Source of the DNA: an uncultured Christensenella sp.
Lineage (GTDB): Bacteria; Bacillota; Clostridia; Christensenellales; Pumilibacteraceae
Length of the DNA: 64,000 bases
Assembly: GCA_910578545.1 (NCBI GenBank)
Contig: CAJTPT010000001.1
Location: forward strand, 353,481 to 417,480
Reading direction: 5' to 3'
Shown here in pieces: positions 50,959 through 59,133 of the stretch. How positions within the stretch are numbered: the stretch's first letter is position 1; each line of letters begins with the position of its first letter. Position numbers and translations under genes: made by a program. The notes under the pieces are model-generated. The model saw only the letters and a list, made by a program, of their open reading frames with translations, did no database searches and was not told the DNA's origin.

Positions 50959-52218
50959 TTATATCGCCATGATTTCGAGCAGAAACTCTTCAAAGCTTTC
51001 GTACGTGCCCACGTCGGCGGCGTCATTGGAAAAAATGTAAACTTTTTTGTCTTCGCCCTTTCTCGAAAATGCGTAATAGGTGTCGCTGTTATCGACTGCG
51101 AAAAAGTAAAAATCCTCGTAGCTCGTTTCGTCGCGTTCGGTCAAGTCGCCCTTTTGTTCGGTTAATTCGCATATATACTTTATTTCCTCGTCATTAAGAT
51201 TGGCGGGCGTTTTTTCGTTGCGCCCGACGTCTATCCAATCCATATCGGCAAAGCCGACCTCGCGCAAAAAGGTTATATAGCTTTCGGGCAAAAACGGGTT
51301 AGCTTCTTTAATCGCGCGCACCGCGTCCGCGGCAACCTCTATCACGTTATACTGCTTGCGCTTGACTTTGGCGATAAGCGAGTCGATATCGTGCGCCTGC
51401 TCTAACGTTTCTTTTTTAAGCTCGACAAGTCCCTCGACGGTATCGCTAAGCCCCCACAACGCAGTTAGAGAGAAGAACAGCGTTATTACGTCGTTTTCGC
51501 ACTTAACTATCTTAAAGAAGCCGTAGTCTACTTCGTCGCCCTCGACCGTCCGAATCTCGAGCTTATAGCCTTTGTCATTGCCCAGCTTGATCGGCTTGCC
51601 AATCACTCGGCTTAGCGTATTGGGCAGAATTATTCCGTTGTCGTTGGCGTACCTTTCCAGCGCCTCGCCGTCGTGATAGCCCGCCGAAATAACCACGCCG
51701 TTGCTTTGCAAATCACAAACGTCGTCATAGTCGTCGGGCATACTTATAAAGTCGTTGCTTTGCAAATCACAAACGTCGTCGTAGTCGTCGGGCATACTTA
51801 TAAAGTCGGTGCTTTTAATCTCAAACGCAAAGTGCTCGCCGGGGATATTTTTAAAGTACGGTTCGAGTACGTACCGACCCTCGGCATTAAACACCATGTC
51901 TGTGTGCACGAGCCTAAGTGTGTTAGGCTTGGGATAGTCGGTCGTGTTACAAAACACCTCGTACGCCTTGTCGATAAGCTTTGCCTTATCGTCCTCCGCG
52001 CTCTTTTTTGCTTCTTCCTTCTTTTTCCGACGCTGTCCCCATACGCGGATAGGCCAAATAAACAAAAACCACACGCCAATCAAAATCAACAGTGCGCCGA
52101 GTGCAAACGCACGATCACCGTTGTGCGTCAACGCCATGGTAATCGCGCCCGCAATAATCACGATTGGCGCCAACGTAAAAACAATCACGTTCAAATAAAA
52201 ATCTCTGTTCTTTTTCAT
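50959..52218 (-). CDS. Membrane-anchored SUKH-like (SMI1/KNR4) protein
   Basis: 419 residues from ATG 52218, which follows AAGGAATTTGCT. Two N-terminal membrane helices (about 8-26 and 30-50) precede a basic linker. The last 150 residues resemble SUKH/SMI1-KNR4 domains (FLPESYITFLREVGFADMDW and the closing YESFEEFLLEIM). SUKH domains often serve as immunity proteins against secreted toxins. A tandem duplication of 18 residues (DFISMPDDYDDVCDLQSN twice, about residues 137-172) lies in the middle. No adjacent toxin is visible. Confidence 0.7.
   Translation of the reverse strand: MKKNRDFYLNVIVFTLAPIVIIAGAITMALTHNGDRAFALGALLILIGVWFLFIWPIRVWGQRRKKKEEAKKSAEDDKAKLIDKAYEVFCNTTDYPKPNTLRLVHTDMVFNAEGRYVLEPYFKNIPGEHFAFEIKSTDFISMPDDYDDVCDLQSNDFISMPDDYDDVCDLQSNGVVISAGYHDGEALERYANDNGIILPNTLSRVIGKPIKLGNDKGYKLEIRTVEGDEVDYGFFKIVKCENDVITLFFSLTALWGLSDTVEGLVELKKETLEQAHDIDSLIAKVKRKQYNVIEVAADAVRAIKEANPFLPESYITFLREVGFADMDWIDVGRNEKTPANLNDEEIKYICELTEQKGDLTERDETSYEDFYFFAVDNSDTYYAFSRKGEDKKVYIFSNDAADVGTYESFEEFLLEIMAI
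51701..51808 (-). repeat. 54-bp tandem duplication inside the SUKH-like gene
   Basis: Two 54-bp copies (51701-51754 and 51755-51808) with one mismatch, in frame. A more diverged trace (TDFISM context) precedes them in the protein. Recent duplication or slippage. Confidence 0.85.
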
Positions 52219-52351
52219 AGCAAATTCCTTGTGCGTATTGTAGTGATATTGTATCATACTTTTGAAGCACAGTCAACGCTCGCGTTAAATATTAAGTTCG
52301 CGCACATATATCTCTGGCGTTTCATAAATAATAAAATAGAGAGGTATAACC

Positions 52352-52975
52352 ATGTCAGAAAACAACACATATCCTTTTGTCAATCTTCCGCTACCGTATG
52401 CGTACGACGCGCTCGAGCCGTTTATAGACGAAAAGACGATGCACCTGCACCACGATAAGCATTTGCAAACGTATATCGACAATCTAAACGCCGCGCTCGA
52501 AAAAGAAGCGCGCATAAAGCAGTTGCCTCTATGGCAGTTGATTTGCTATACAGACAAGCTTCCGCAACCGCTGCAAAAGACAATTCGCAACAACGCCGGC
52601 GGCGTATTCAATCACAGGTTTTATTTTGAACAGCTTACTAATCCGTCGGACGGCAAACCTACGGGCGAGCTTTTGCGCGAAATAAACAAAACGTTCGGCA
52701 CTGTCGATAAATTGAAAAGCGAGTTAAAGGCCGCCGCCCTATCCGTTTTCGGATCGGGCTACGCCTGGCTCGTAGTCGACGGCAAGGAGCTGAAAATCGT
52801 AACGACAGCCAACCAAGACGCGCCTTGCAATTATTGTCCCCTACTGAATATAGACGTATGGGAACACGCCTACTACCTGAAACACTACAACGTCCGCGCC
52901 GATTATATAAACGATTTATTGCAAATAATCAATTGGCGCGTCGTCGAAGAGCGTTTTAGCAAATGTATGACCTGA
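52352..52975 (+). CDS. sodA: Superoxide dismutase (Fe/Mn)
   Basis: 207 residues, full length. Converts superoxide to hydrogen peroxide and oxygen. An N-terminal helical hairpin with LPYAYDALEPFID and HHDKHLQTYIDNL, His in FNHRFYFEQL, and the C-terminal metal motif DVWEHAYYLKHYNVRADYI supply the three His and one Asp. Fe versus Mn preference cannot be decided by eye. GAGGTATAACC precedes the ATG. Monocistronic with a terminator just downstream. Confidence 0.97.
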   Translation: MSENNTYPFVNLPLPYAYDALEPFIDEKTMHLHHDKHLQTYIDNLNAALEKEARIKQLPLWQLICYTDKLPQPLQKTIRNNAGGVFNHRFYFEQLTNPSDGKPTGELLREINKTFGTVDKLKSELKAAALSVFGSGYAWLVVDGKELKIVTTANQDAPCNYCPLLNIDVWEHAYYLKHYNVRADYINDLLQIINWRVVEERFSKCMT

Positions 52976-52980
52976 TAACA

Positions 52981-53004
52981 AAAGCCCCTATGCGTAGGGG
53001 CTTT
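52981..53004 (+). terminator. Terminator of sodA
   Basis: AAAGCCCCTA-TGCG-TAGGGGCTTT, 6 bp past the stop. Confidence 0.88.
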
Positions 53005-53130
53005 CACTTTTAACCATAATAATATAAAATAACCGTCAGCATTTATTCAACAGCAGGTCGATATTCTCCTGCAAGAATTTTACGTATTGCGATCTGCCAC
53101 AAACGGCACTGCCGTTTTTCTTTTTTAATC

Positions 53131-54084
53131 TCAAGACTCGGTTTTAACCGCGCCGTTGTCGCACTTGTTTCCCCACGAGTCGATAAGCTCATCCTCTTTG
53201 TACACGCATATAATTTCGCAATGGTTGGCGCATTTACCGCACTCGAAGCCGCGCGTTTTAAATTCAATATCCGCCGTATCGAAGGAGAACGGTTTTTCTT
53301 TGCCGCTGCGTCTTGCAAGCACGGCAACGCCGAACGCGCCCATAAGGTGCCCGTTTTCGTCGACAATGACTTCGCTTCCGACCGCTTCCTCAAACGCCTT
53401 TTTTACTCCGACGTTCTTGCTGACGCCGCCCTGAAAAACTATAGGCGCTTTTATCTTCTTGCCCTTGCCTATATTGTTCAGGTAATTTGTCACGACCGCC
53501 TTGCACAGCCCCGCGATAATATCCTCTTTTTTATGCCCTATCTGCGCCTTGTGCACAAGGTCGCTTTCGGCAAAAACGGTGCACCGCGCGGCGATATTGG
53601 TAGGTTTGTGCGAGGTCAAAGCAATCTCGCCGAAGTCCTCTACCGATACGCCGAGCCTGTGCGCCTGGCTGGACAAAAACGACCCGGTGCCCGCCGCGCA
53701 CAGCGTATTCATAGCGTAATCGACGACAAAGCCGTTTTCGATAATTATGATTTTCGAATCCTGCCCGCCTATTTCAAAAATCGTATTGACGTCCGGATGA
53801 ATGGTAGTCGTTCCGATGGCGTGCGCGGTTATTTCGTTTTTTACCACGCACGCGTCGGTGATAACGCCGATAAGCTTCCTGGCGCTACCCGTAGTTCCCA
53901 CAGCGACGATTTGAACGTCCTTGCCGTTCAGCTGACTTTCCAACGCCTTTAAAAGCTTTTTCACGGCGCCCGTCGGGTCGCCTTCCGTCCACAGATATTC
54001 CTTGGCGAGAATGTTATTATCGCTGTCGACAACGACGCCCTTAGTGGAAATCGAGCCGATGTCTATACCTAAATACCCTTTCAT
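53131..54084 (-). CDS. Acyl-CoA dehydratase activase (BadF/BadG/BcrA/BcrD ATPase family)
   Basis: 317 residues. ATP-driven reductant that injects one electron into 2-hydroxyacyl-CoA dehydratases through a [4Fe-4S] cluster held between two subunits. The ASKHA ATPase fold is seen in LGIDIGSISTKGVVVD (phosphate 1), FEIGGQDSKIIII (about 107-119) and QGGVSKNVGVKKAFEE. The cluster Cys are likely in MNTLCAAGTGSFL and ARCTVFAESD. An extra C-terminal Cys cluster (CGKCANHCEIIC) is present. The start overlaps the upstream gene by ATGA. Last gene of a three-gene operon. Confidence 0.9.
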   Translation of the reverse strand: MKGYLGIDIGSISTKGVVVDSDNNILAKEYLWTEGDPTGAVKKLLKALESQLNGKDVQIVAVGTTGSARKLIGVITDACVVKNEITAHAIGTTTIHPDVNTIFEIGGQDSKIIIIENGFVVDYAMNTLCAAGTGSFLSSQAHRLGVSVEDFGEIALTSHKPTNIAARCTVFAESDLVHKAQIGHKKEDIIAGLCKAVVTNYLNNIGKGKKIKAPIVFQGGVSKNVGVKKAFEEAVGSEVIVDENGHLMGAFGVAVLARRSGKEKPFSFDTADIEFKTRGFECGKCANHCEIICVYKEDELIDSWGNKCDNGAVKTES

Positions 54085-55166
54085 ACCGCCTTACTCCTTT
54101 CGCCGTATTTGCGGACTTCTATCATGTCGTAAAATGCTTCGAGCCGCGTTCTTACGCCTGTTTCGCTCGTTTGCGAGTCGAAGCTGAAGTGCAAAATCGG
54201 AATATGCAAATCCTCGCTCACGCGCTGTAAAATCGGCATTGCGTCGTTTTCGGGCATACACCCGAACGATTTGACTTGTATAACCCCGTCGCAACCCGAC
54301 CGCGCAAACTCTATCGCTTCGGCTATCGTGCTGTTTGCCGTAGCGCCTATATCGAACTTGACGTAATGCTTGGCATAATCGCGCTTGCGCTTGTTTTGGT
54401 TATGAATAATCGTGCACGAAAAATTCATTTTGCGGTAAACTTCCATGCCGAACTTGGCAAGCTCTTTTTCCATAAAGTGATTGGAAAACGGCTCTTGCAC
54501 GGTGTAGTAATCGCCAACAAACCCGACCTTGATGGTTTCCTTTGGCTTGTCCACCTCGATAGCGTTAAGCGCGTTCCAATACTCGTTTATAAGCGCCTTG
54601 ACCGTTTTTCCGTCGTCGGCTTTGGCAAGCCTTGACAAAAACTCGTTATACGTTCTGTCAAACTCGCCGTCGTTCACCTCGAACCCTACGTTGCGGCGGA
54701 TAAAATCCTCAAATTTATCGAGCGTTTCGATTATTTTGACTGTCGTCGGCGCGGCGGCAACTACCTTGGCAATCGATACGTCGGGATTGACTATTTTGAG
54801 ATTTTTCATTATCGACTTGGGCGACGACCATTTTATTTCCGCCATGTTAAAGAACGTAAACTCATAGCCCATGTCGCGCAGTAGACGTTCCTGAAGCTCG
54901 CCGTAATATTCCAAACGACATTCGCCGTATATTTGAGCAAGACAGTTTGCGCCCAGTGCCAACGCCTCGATATACGTACCCAAACAATATTTAAACGGCA
55001 CGCATACGTAATCGGGACTGTACTTACTGCCGATCTCGAGCGTCTTTTTTGTTATGGGCGGCGGAATCAGATAGCTAACCCCAAAACCATTTTCCATCAA
55101 ATACCTAAACGCATACGCATAGTTGCCGATATGCGGAAAACAAACTATAGTTTCTTTATGGTCCAT
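54081..55166 (-). CDS. 2-hydroxyacyl-CoA dehydratase-like protein (DUF2229/activase-related), C-terminal type
   Basis: 361 residues. Has FPHIGNYAYAFRYLMENG, YSPDYVCVPFKYCLGTYIEAL and a long alpha/beta domain ending in CDGVIQVKSFGCMPENDAMP and FDSQTSETGVRTRLEAFYDM, typical of the acyl-CoA dehydratase activase-related proteins. Conserved Cys residues could ligate an iron-sulfur cluster. In many genomes this segment is fused to the activase as one protein of over 1,000 residues; here it is separate and overlaps the activase gene. Physiological substrate unknown. Confidence 0.85.
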   Translation of the reverse strand: MDHKETIVCFPHIGNYAYAFRYLMENGFGVSYLIPPPITKKTLEIGSKYSPDYVCVPFKYCLGTYIEALALGANCLAQIYGECRLEYYGELQERLLRDMGYEFTFFNMAEIKWSSPKSIMKNLKIVNPDVSIAKVVAAAPTTVKIIETLDKFEDFIRRNVGFEVNDGEFDRTYNEFLSRLAKADDGKTVKALINEYWNALNAIEVDKPKETIKVGFVGDYYTVQEPFSNHFMEKELAKFGMEVYRKMNFSCTIIHNQNKRKRDYAKHYVKFDIGATANSTIAEAIEFARSGCDGVIQVKSFGCMPENDAMPILQRVSEDLHIPILHFSFDSQTSETGVRTRLEAFYDMIEVRKYGERSKAV

Positions 55167-55186
55167 GTTATTAACCCCGTTATTCG

Positions 55187-56116
55187 TTACGCGCGCGCTT
55201 GCTCGTCCGCTTGCTTTTTTAGCTCGATTATATCCACAAAGCTTTCCAAGCGCGTTTCAATTCCGGCAGTGCCCGACTGCGCGTCTACCGTCAAAGTGAT
55301 CATAGGCTTGTCGGTGTACTTCCTTATGAGCAACTCGTCCATCATGCTGTCCGTGCCGCACGGGAACGCCGTCACCAAAATTATGCCGTCCACTTTGTCC
55401 TTTAACAGCTCGACCGCGCCGACGAGATGACGGTTGTACGGCCATTGCATTGTACTCGTCACACCGAGCGAGGCACGAACGCACTCGCGCTCGTCCGCAT
55501 ATTCTGCAAGGATGGGCTCGCACCCGAGCGCCTTGACGGCGGATATAATCGGCTCGCCTATATATTTGTCGCCGACGCAATATGCGTGCGCGACGATAAG
55601 TATTTTTGTTTTGCCCGAGCTTTCGAGCACGGCGTTTTGCTTTTGCTCGCGAAGCATGTCGTAATTCATTTGCGCTTGCTTTGCCATCACGTACGCGTAT
55701 TTGATTTGAGAACGCTTGACGCCGAGGAACTTGCCCATTTTGTAAACGGCTTTGCGCTCGCGGTAGACCTTTCTGTCGTAAACGTCGTAGTACAACAGCT
55801 TGACGTTTTTATCGCGGAACGTCGTATTTATCAGATCGGGCAGAGCCCAGAACTTGGTGCACATCTCGTACTTCATCCAGTACTTCTGCCTGGGTACGAA
55901 TATGTAATCGCACTTTCCTATCAGCCACTCGACGTGCCCGAGCATTAGCTTGGACGGCAGGCACGCCTCGTCGATTGCAAGGGCCGAGCCGTTCGTCACG
56001 ATTTGCTTATCCGTTTTGGGGCTTATAATATAATCGACGCCTATCTCGTCAAAAAACGTCGTCCAAAATTTGTGGTGCTTGTAATATAAAAGAGCTCTGG
56101 GTATTCCTATCGTCAT
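55187..56116 (-). CDS. 2-hydroxyacyl-CoA dehydratase-like protein (DUF2229), N-terminal type
   Basis: 309 residues. Starts TIGIPRALLYYKHHKFWTTF, the hallmark opening of DUF2229 proteins, followed by CLPSKLMLGHVEWLIGKCDYIFVP. It ends FPCGTDSMMDELLI and SGTAGIETRLESFVDI. Related to the neighbouring protein and likely forms a complex with it. First gene of the operon, 20 bp upstream of the second gene, with a strong promoter bracketed by two dyads. Confidence 0.85.
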   Translation of the reverse strand: MTIGIPRALLYYKHHKFWTTFFDEIGVDYIISPKTDKQIVTNGSALAIDEACLPSKLMLGHVEWLIGKCDYIFVPRQKYWMKYEMCTKFWALPDLINTTFRDKNVKLLYYDVYDRKVYRERKAVYKMGKFLGVKRSQIKYAYVMAKQAQMNYDMLREQKQNAVLESSGKTKILIVAHAYCVGDKYIGEPIISAVKALGCEPILAEYADERECVRASLGVTSTMQWPYNRHLVGAVELLKDKVDGIILVTAFPCGTDSMMDELLIRKYTDKPMITLTVDAQSGTAGIETRLESFVDIIELKKQADEQARA

Positions 56117-56149
56117 AACGACCTGTAAATGGTTTTTGTATAATAATTT

Positions 56150-56221
56150 GTTGATTAGTCAACCTTTTAATTATATCCCATGCCGCCGTTTATTGTCAAC
56201 CGTTTTTGTTGAGAAGTCAAC
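56150..56221 (-). promoter_or_regulatory. Promoter of the dehydratase-like operon bracketed by two dyads
   Basis: TTGACA (56194-56199), 18 nt, TATAAT (56170-56175) on the minus strand. Two copies of GTTGAnnnnTCAAC, at 56150-56163 and 56208-56221, lie just downstream of the -10 and upstream of the -35. Repression or looping by one dimeric regulator is likely. Confidence 0.75.
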
Positions 56222-56309
56222 AAATTTATATGATATGTCGGATAGGAACTTTGACTTGCGGCAAACGAGACTATTTTGCAACACGGCATTGACGCAATAC
56301 GATTTAAAT

Positions 56310-56416
56310 GATATAATAACATTACACGGCTTACAAAAGCAACGCTTTTGTATTGCTATCGCAATGAAATACGGCGCGAAAAAGCCATTGCAAGCAAGCT
56401 TTTTCACTTGTATAAT
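56310..56416 (+). repeat. Promoter-carrying intergenic repeat, copy B
   Basis: 107 bp, second copy of the repeat at 48460-48598, on the plus strand. It ends with TTGCAA (56388-56393), 17 nt, TATAAT (56411-56416), reading into the membrane protein gene at 56448. The shared parts are nearly identical. Confidence 0.75.
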
Positions 56417-56447
56417 GAATTTATCGATCCGCTTAGGAGAAACAATT

Positions 56448-57044
56448 ATGATAACCGAAAAGAAAACCATAAAGGTGCGCACCGAATACACACACGAAGC
56501 GAGAAAGGAACTCAACAGACCGGGGCAAAAAACCGCCAATAAACTGATATTCGGCGCGTTGGGAGCCGGTGTGCTATTTGTACTGTTGCTGTTCGTTTTT
56601 TATTATTTTAAAAATGACAATCTCGTATCGCTTATGTTCGCCTTTTTTATATTCGCCATGCTCGTTTTGCTTATCGGCGCGGCAACAAAACACTCGATTA
56701 AAAAAGAACTGCAAAAGCCGATAACGCCCACCGTGTACGAATACGAGTTTTACAACGGCGGAATAGCCGCAACGGAAGAACAAAACGGCGAGGTTTTGCA
56801 CGTATCCAAATACTACGACAGAGCGATTATAAAAACACTGGAGGGTAACAGATATCTCTTTCTGTACGTCGCCGCGTCGCTCGCACTGGTAATAGACAAA
56901 ACCTTGCTCACCCCGCCCGAGCTTGCGACAATAAAAGCCATATACTTTAAAGAATACTCGGACGACCGCCTCGACCTTCCAGCGTTCGAGCCCGGCGTCC
57001 CCGCCTTTGTTCAAACGGCAGAAACAGAAAACCGAGATAGATAA
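56448..57044 (+). CDS. Small two-helix membrane protein, unknown function
   Basis: 198 residues from ATG 56448, which follows TTAGGAGAAACAATT; longer in-frame starts lie inside the repeat and upstream of its promoter. Two adjacent transmembrane helices (about 42-60 and 67-85: GAGVLFVLLLFVFYYF and FAFFIFAMLVLLIGA) then a soluble domain rich in Tyr and Glu (YEYEFYNGGIAATEEQ, TLEGNRYLFLYVAAS). Resembles YcxB-type membrane proteins in layout; uncertain. Its likely promoter is inside repeat copy B. Confidence 0.75.
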   Translation: MITEKKTIKVRTEYTHEARKELNRPGQKTANKLIFGALGAGVLFVLLLFVFYYFKNDNLVSLMFAFFIFAMLVLLIGAATKHSIKKELQKPITPTVYEYEFYNGGIAATEEQNGEVLHVSKYYDRAIIKTLEGNRYLFLYVAASLALVIDKTLLTPPELATIKAIYFKEYSDDRLDLPAFEPGVPAFVQTAETENRDR

Positions 57045-57181
57045 AACCGCTTGCACAAAAAAATCAAGAAATAGAAAACACCGGGCAAGATTGCCCGCAC
57101 AAACTACGGGTAATTTTTTGTGCGTATACCGACCGCATCGGCAATAAGCAAAAACAATCTGTTAATACGCGCTCATTTCGT

Positions 57182-57210
57182 TTGCTTTTTTATGCGCATA
57201 GGGCTACAAT
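57182..57210 (+). promoter_or_regulatory. Promoter of the ferritin gene
   Basis: TTGCTT (57182-57187), 17 nt, TACAAT (57205-57210), followed by GGAGG before the ATG at 57242. Confidence 0.65.
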
Positions 57211-57241
57211 ATAGTCAAACAAGAACGGAGGACAATATACC

Positions 57242-57760
57242 ATGTTAAACGAAAAAATAGCAAAACTCATCAACGAGCAAGTCAACAAAGAGTTATACTC
57301 GGGCTACTTGTATCTCGACTTCGCAAACTACTACGCCGACGCGGGTCTTGACGGATTTGCGCATTGGTACGAGGTGCAGGCGCAAGAAGAACGCGACCAC
57401 GCAATGATGATGCGCAGATACCTAATCGACAACGGTTTCCGCGTAACGTTCGGCGCAATCGCAAAACCCGACAATAAGTTTACCGACAATAATGCGCCGC
57501 TTAAGGCGGGCTTCGAGCACGAGCAATACGTGACCTCGCTCATCAACAACATCTATGCCGAGGCGTTTGCGATAAAGGACTTCAAGACCATGCAATTCCT
57601 CGATTGGTTTATAAAGGAGCAAGGCGAAGAGGAAAAGAACGCCGAGGACATGCTCAAGAAAATGGCGCTTTTCGGCAACGATTCCAAGGGTCTGTACGCT
57701 CTCAACCAAGAGCTTGCCGCCCGCGTTTACACCCCGTCGACTACCGGCCCCGCAATGTAA
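57242..57760 (+). CDS. ftnA: Non-heme bacterial ferritin
   Basis: 172 residues, full length. Assembles into a 24-mer that oxidises Fe(II) and stores ferric mineral. Ferroxidase ligands are visible: Glu17-type in NKELYSGYLYLD, EVQAQEERDHAMMM (Glu and His pairs), and the Gln/Glu site in FIKEQGEEEKNAEDML. GGAGGACAATATACC precedes the ATG. Monocistronic with a terminator. Confidence 0.96.
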   Translation: MLNEKIAKLINEQVNKELYSGYLYLDFANYYADAGLDGFAHWYEVQAQEERDHAMMMRRYLIDNGFRVTFGAIAKPDNKFTDNNAPLKAGFEHEQYVTSLINNIYAEAFAIKDFKTMQFLDWFIKEQGEEEKNAEDMLKKMALFGNDSKGLYALNQELAARVYTPSTTGPAM

Positions 57761-57793
57761 AAAATTATTACAATTTTATATTAAAAAAGAAAG

Positions 57794-57815
57794 TCCATCG
57801 ACCATTGTCGGTGGA
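57794..57815 (+). terminator. Terminator of the ferritin gene
   Basis: TCCATCGAC-CATT-GTCGGTGGA followed by TTTTTC. Confidence 0.85.
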
Positions 57816-57836
57816 TTTTTCTTTACAATAAAAGTC

Positions 57837-57863
57837 GGTCGATATGATAGTGACATATCGACC
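57837..57863 (-). terminator. Terminator of the Nudix/guanylate-kinase-like operon
   Basis: GGTCGATATG-n7-CATATCGACC followed on the minus strand by GACTTTTATT. It lies 70 bp past the last gene of the operon. Confidence 0.65.
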
Positions 57864-57932
57864 AATTCAACCTTGTAGCTTTAACCTAAAATAGTTTTGC
57901 AGACCGCCTGAATAAAAAACTTTTTTTCTTAT

Positions 57933-59120
57933 CTATATTGATGAAATCTTGTTAATGAATTTTTCTATACATTGCTCAATACTATATATATCCTCTTTTT
58001 TATAACCGTATTTCCACTCATTTTTTACATCAAAAAACTCCGCGTCTCTTTCATTTAATCTTGCGCCTTCTGGAATTAAAAAACATATTTTCTTTCCCTG
58101 TTGCTTCATAATTCCCATTTCATAAACCACATTGGCGTTTATAATCAACATATTATTAGCATCAGAGTCAAAAAAAGCCACTCCATAATTACACATATAC
58201 ATTTTCAACCAATAAGAAATGTCTGGCGCGACTCCTAATTCTTCAAAAACATCATCATCTGCCCTTATACACTGATATCCCACATTTTTAATTTTATTTT
58301 TTATTGATTGATGATAACGGTCATATTTCTCTTGAAAAGGCATTATTAGAAACATCCTTTTTCTAAATTCTGCTATATTTGATCCCAATTTTTTTTGTAA
58401 AATATTCTTATACTTTCTTATATCAGGCGGCAAGTAAAATCGTTCTTCTGATGTCACAACAAACATATCTTCATTTTTATTGCTTGTCCTTCCAATCAAT
58501 TGTTTTATTTGCTGTAATAGGATTGCCTTAGGGTCTGTACCATCCACGTTAGACTTGTAAATAAGAACATCCTCGAAGTTAATCTTTTCTTTTCCATCCC
58601 GATCGTTAATAAAATCTTCAAAAAGTTTTCTACTTTTTCTTTGCGTCTTTGCATCTTTTTGGAGAATATATGAATCGTCTGAATAAATAAACACAGGAAC
58701 AACATTTATTTGACCGTTTTTTTCATACCTTCTTATTAAATCCATCATACATTTATGACTTCTTACAATCAAAAATCCATATTCGTAGCCTTTTTGCGCC
58801 GCCTCCTCTATTAATCGTACGTCAATGCAGTTTATTTCTTCATTTTGCTCTTCGTCTAATCTTGGATATTCATAACAATAATACCGACAATCGGCATAGC
58901 GCGTTATCGGATTGGCTTCTTTATATTGATTAAAATACTTTAAAGCCTCGCAATCATCAATATGACGCATATCTGCAGGAAGGGGGTGAGATTCATCGTA
59001 TTTTTTTGTTGTTAATTTTTTTATTAAAGTCCAATGATATAAGCTTTCGTCAATCAAAATGTTACATAACGCCTTTTTTGCATCTCCATACGCGCCATCT
59101 ATTAAAAATAATGTTTTCAT
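57933..59120 (-). CDS. Guanylate-kinase-fold protein (no P-loop) fused to TIR/deoxyribosyltransferase-like domain
   Basis: 395 residues. The N-terminal half follows the guanylate-kinase-like layout of its neighbours (FLIDGAYGDAKKAL in the P-loop position, then TLIKKLTTKKYDE and, later, VRLIEEAAQKGYEYGFLIV and VVPVFIYSDD), but no GxxGxGK[ST] remains. The C-terminal domain (about 258-390) begins RMFLIMPFQEKYDRYH and contains RADDDVFEELG, NYGVAFFDSDANNMLIINAN and VVYEMGIMKQQGKKICFLIP. That is the Rossmannoid pattern of nucleoside 2-deoxyribosyltransferase/TIR-like effectors, whose Glu before MG is the likely active residue. Last gene of a five-gene AT-rich operon. Function inferred only. Confidence 0.7.
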   Translation of the reverse strand: MKTLFLIDGAYGDAKKALCNILIDESLYHWTLIKKLTTKKYDESHPLPADMRHIDDCEALKYFNQYKEANPITRYADCRYYCYEYPRLDEEQNEEINCIDVRLIEEAAQKGYEYGFLIVRSHKCMMDLIRRYEKNGQINVVPVFIYSDDSYILQKDAKTQRKSRKLFEDFINDRDGKEKINFEDVLIYKSNVDGTDPKAILLQQIKQLIGRTSNKNEDMFVVTSEERFYLPPDIRKYKNILQKKLGSNIAEFRKRMFLIMPFQEKYDRYHQSIKNKIKNVGYQCIRADDDVFEELGVAPDISYWLKMYMCNYGVAFFDSDANNMLIINANVVYEMGIMKQQGKKICFLIPEGARLNERDAEFFDVKNEWKYGYKKEDIYSIEQCIEKFINKISSI

Positions 59121-59133
59121 CTTAATACTCCTT

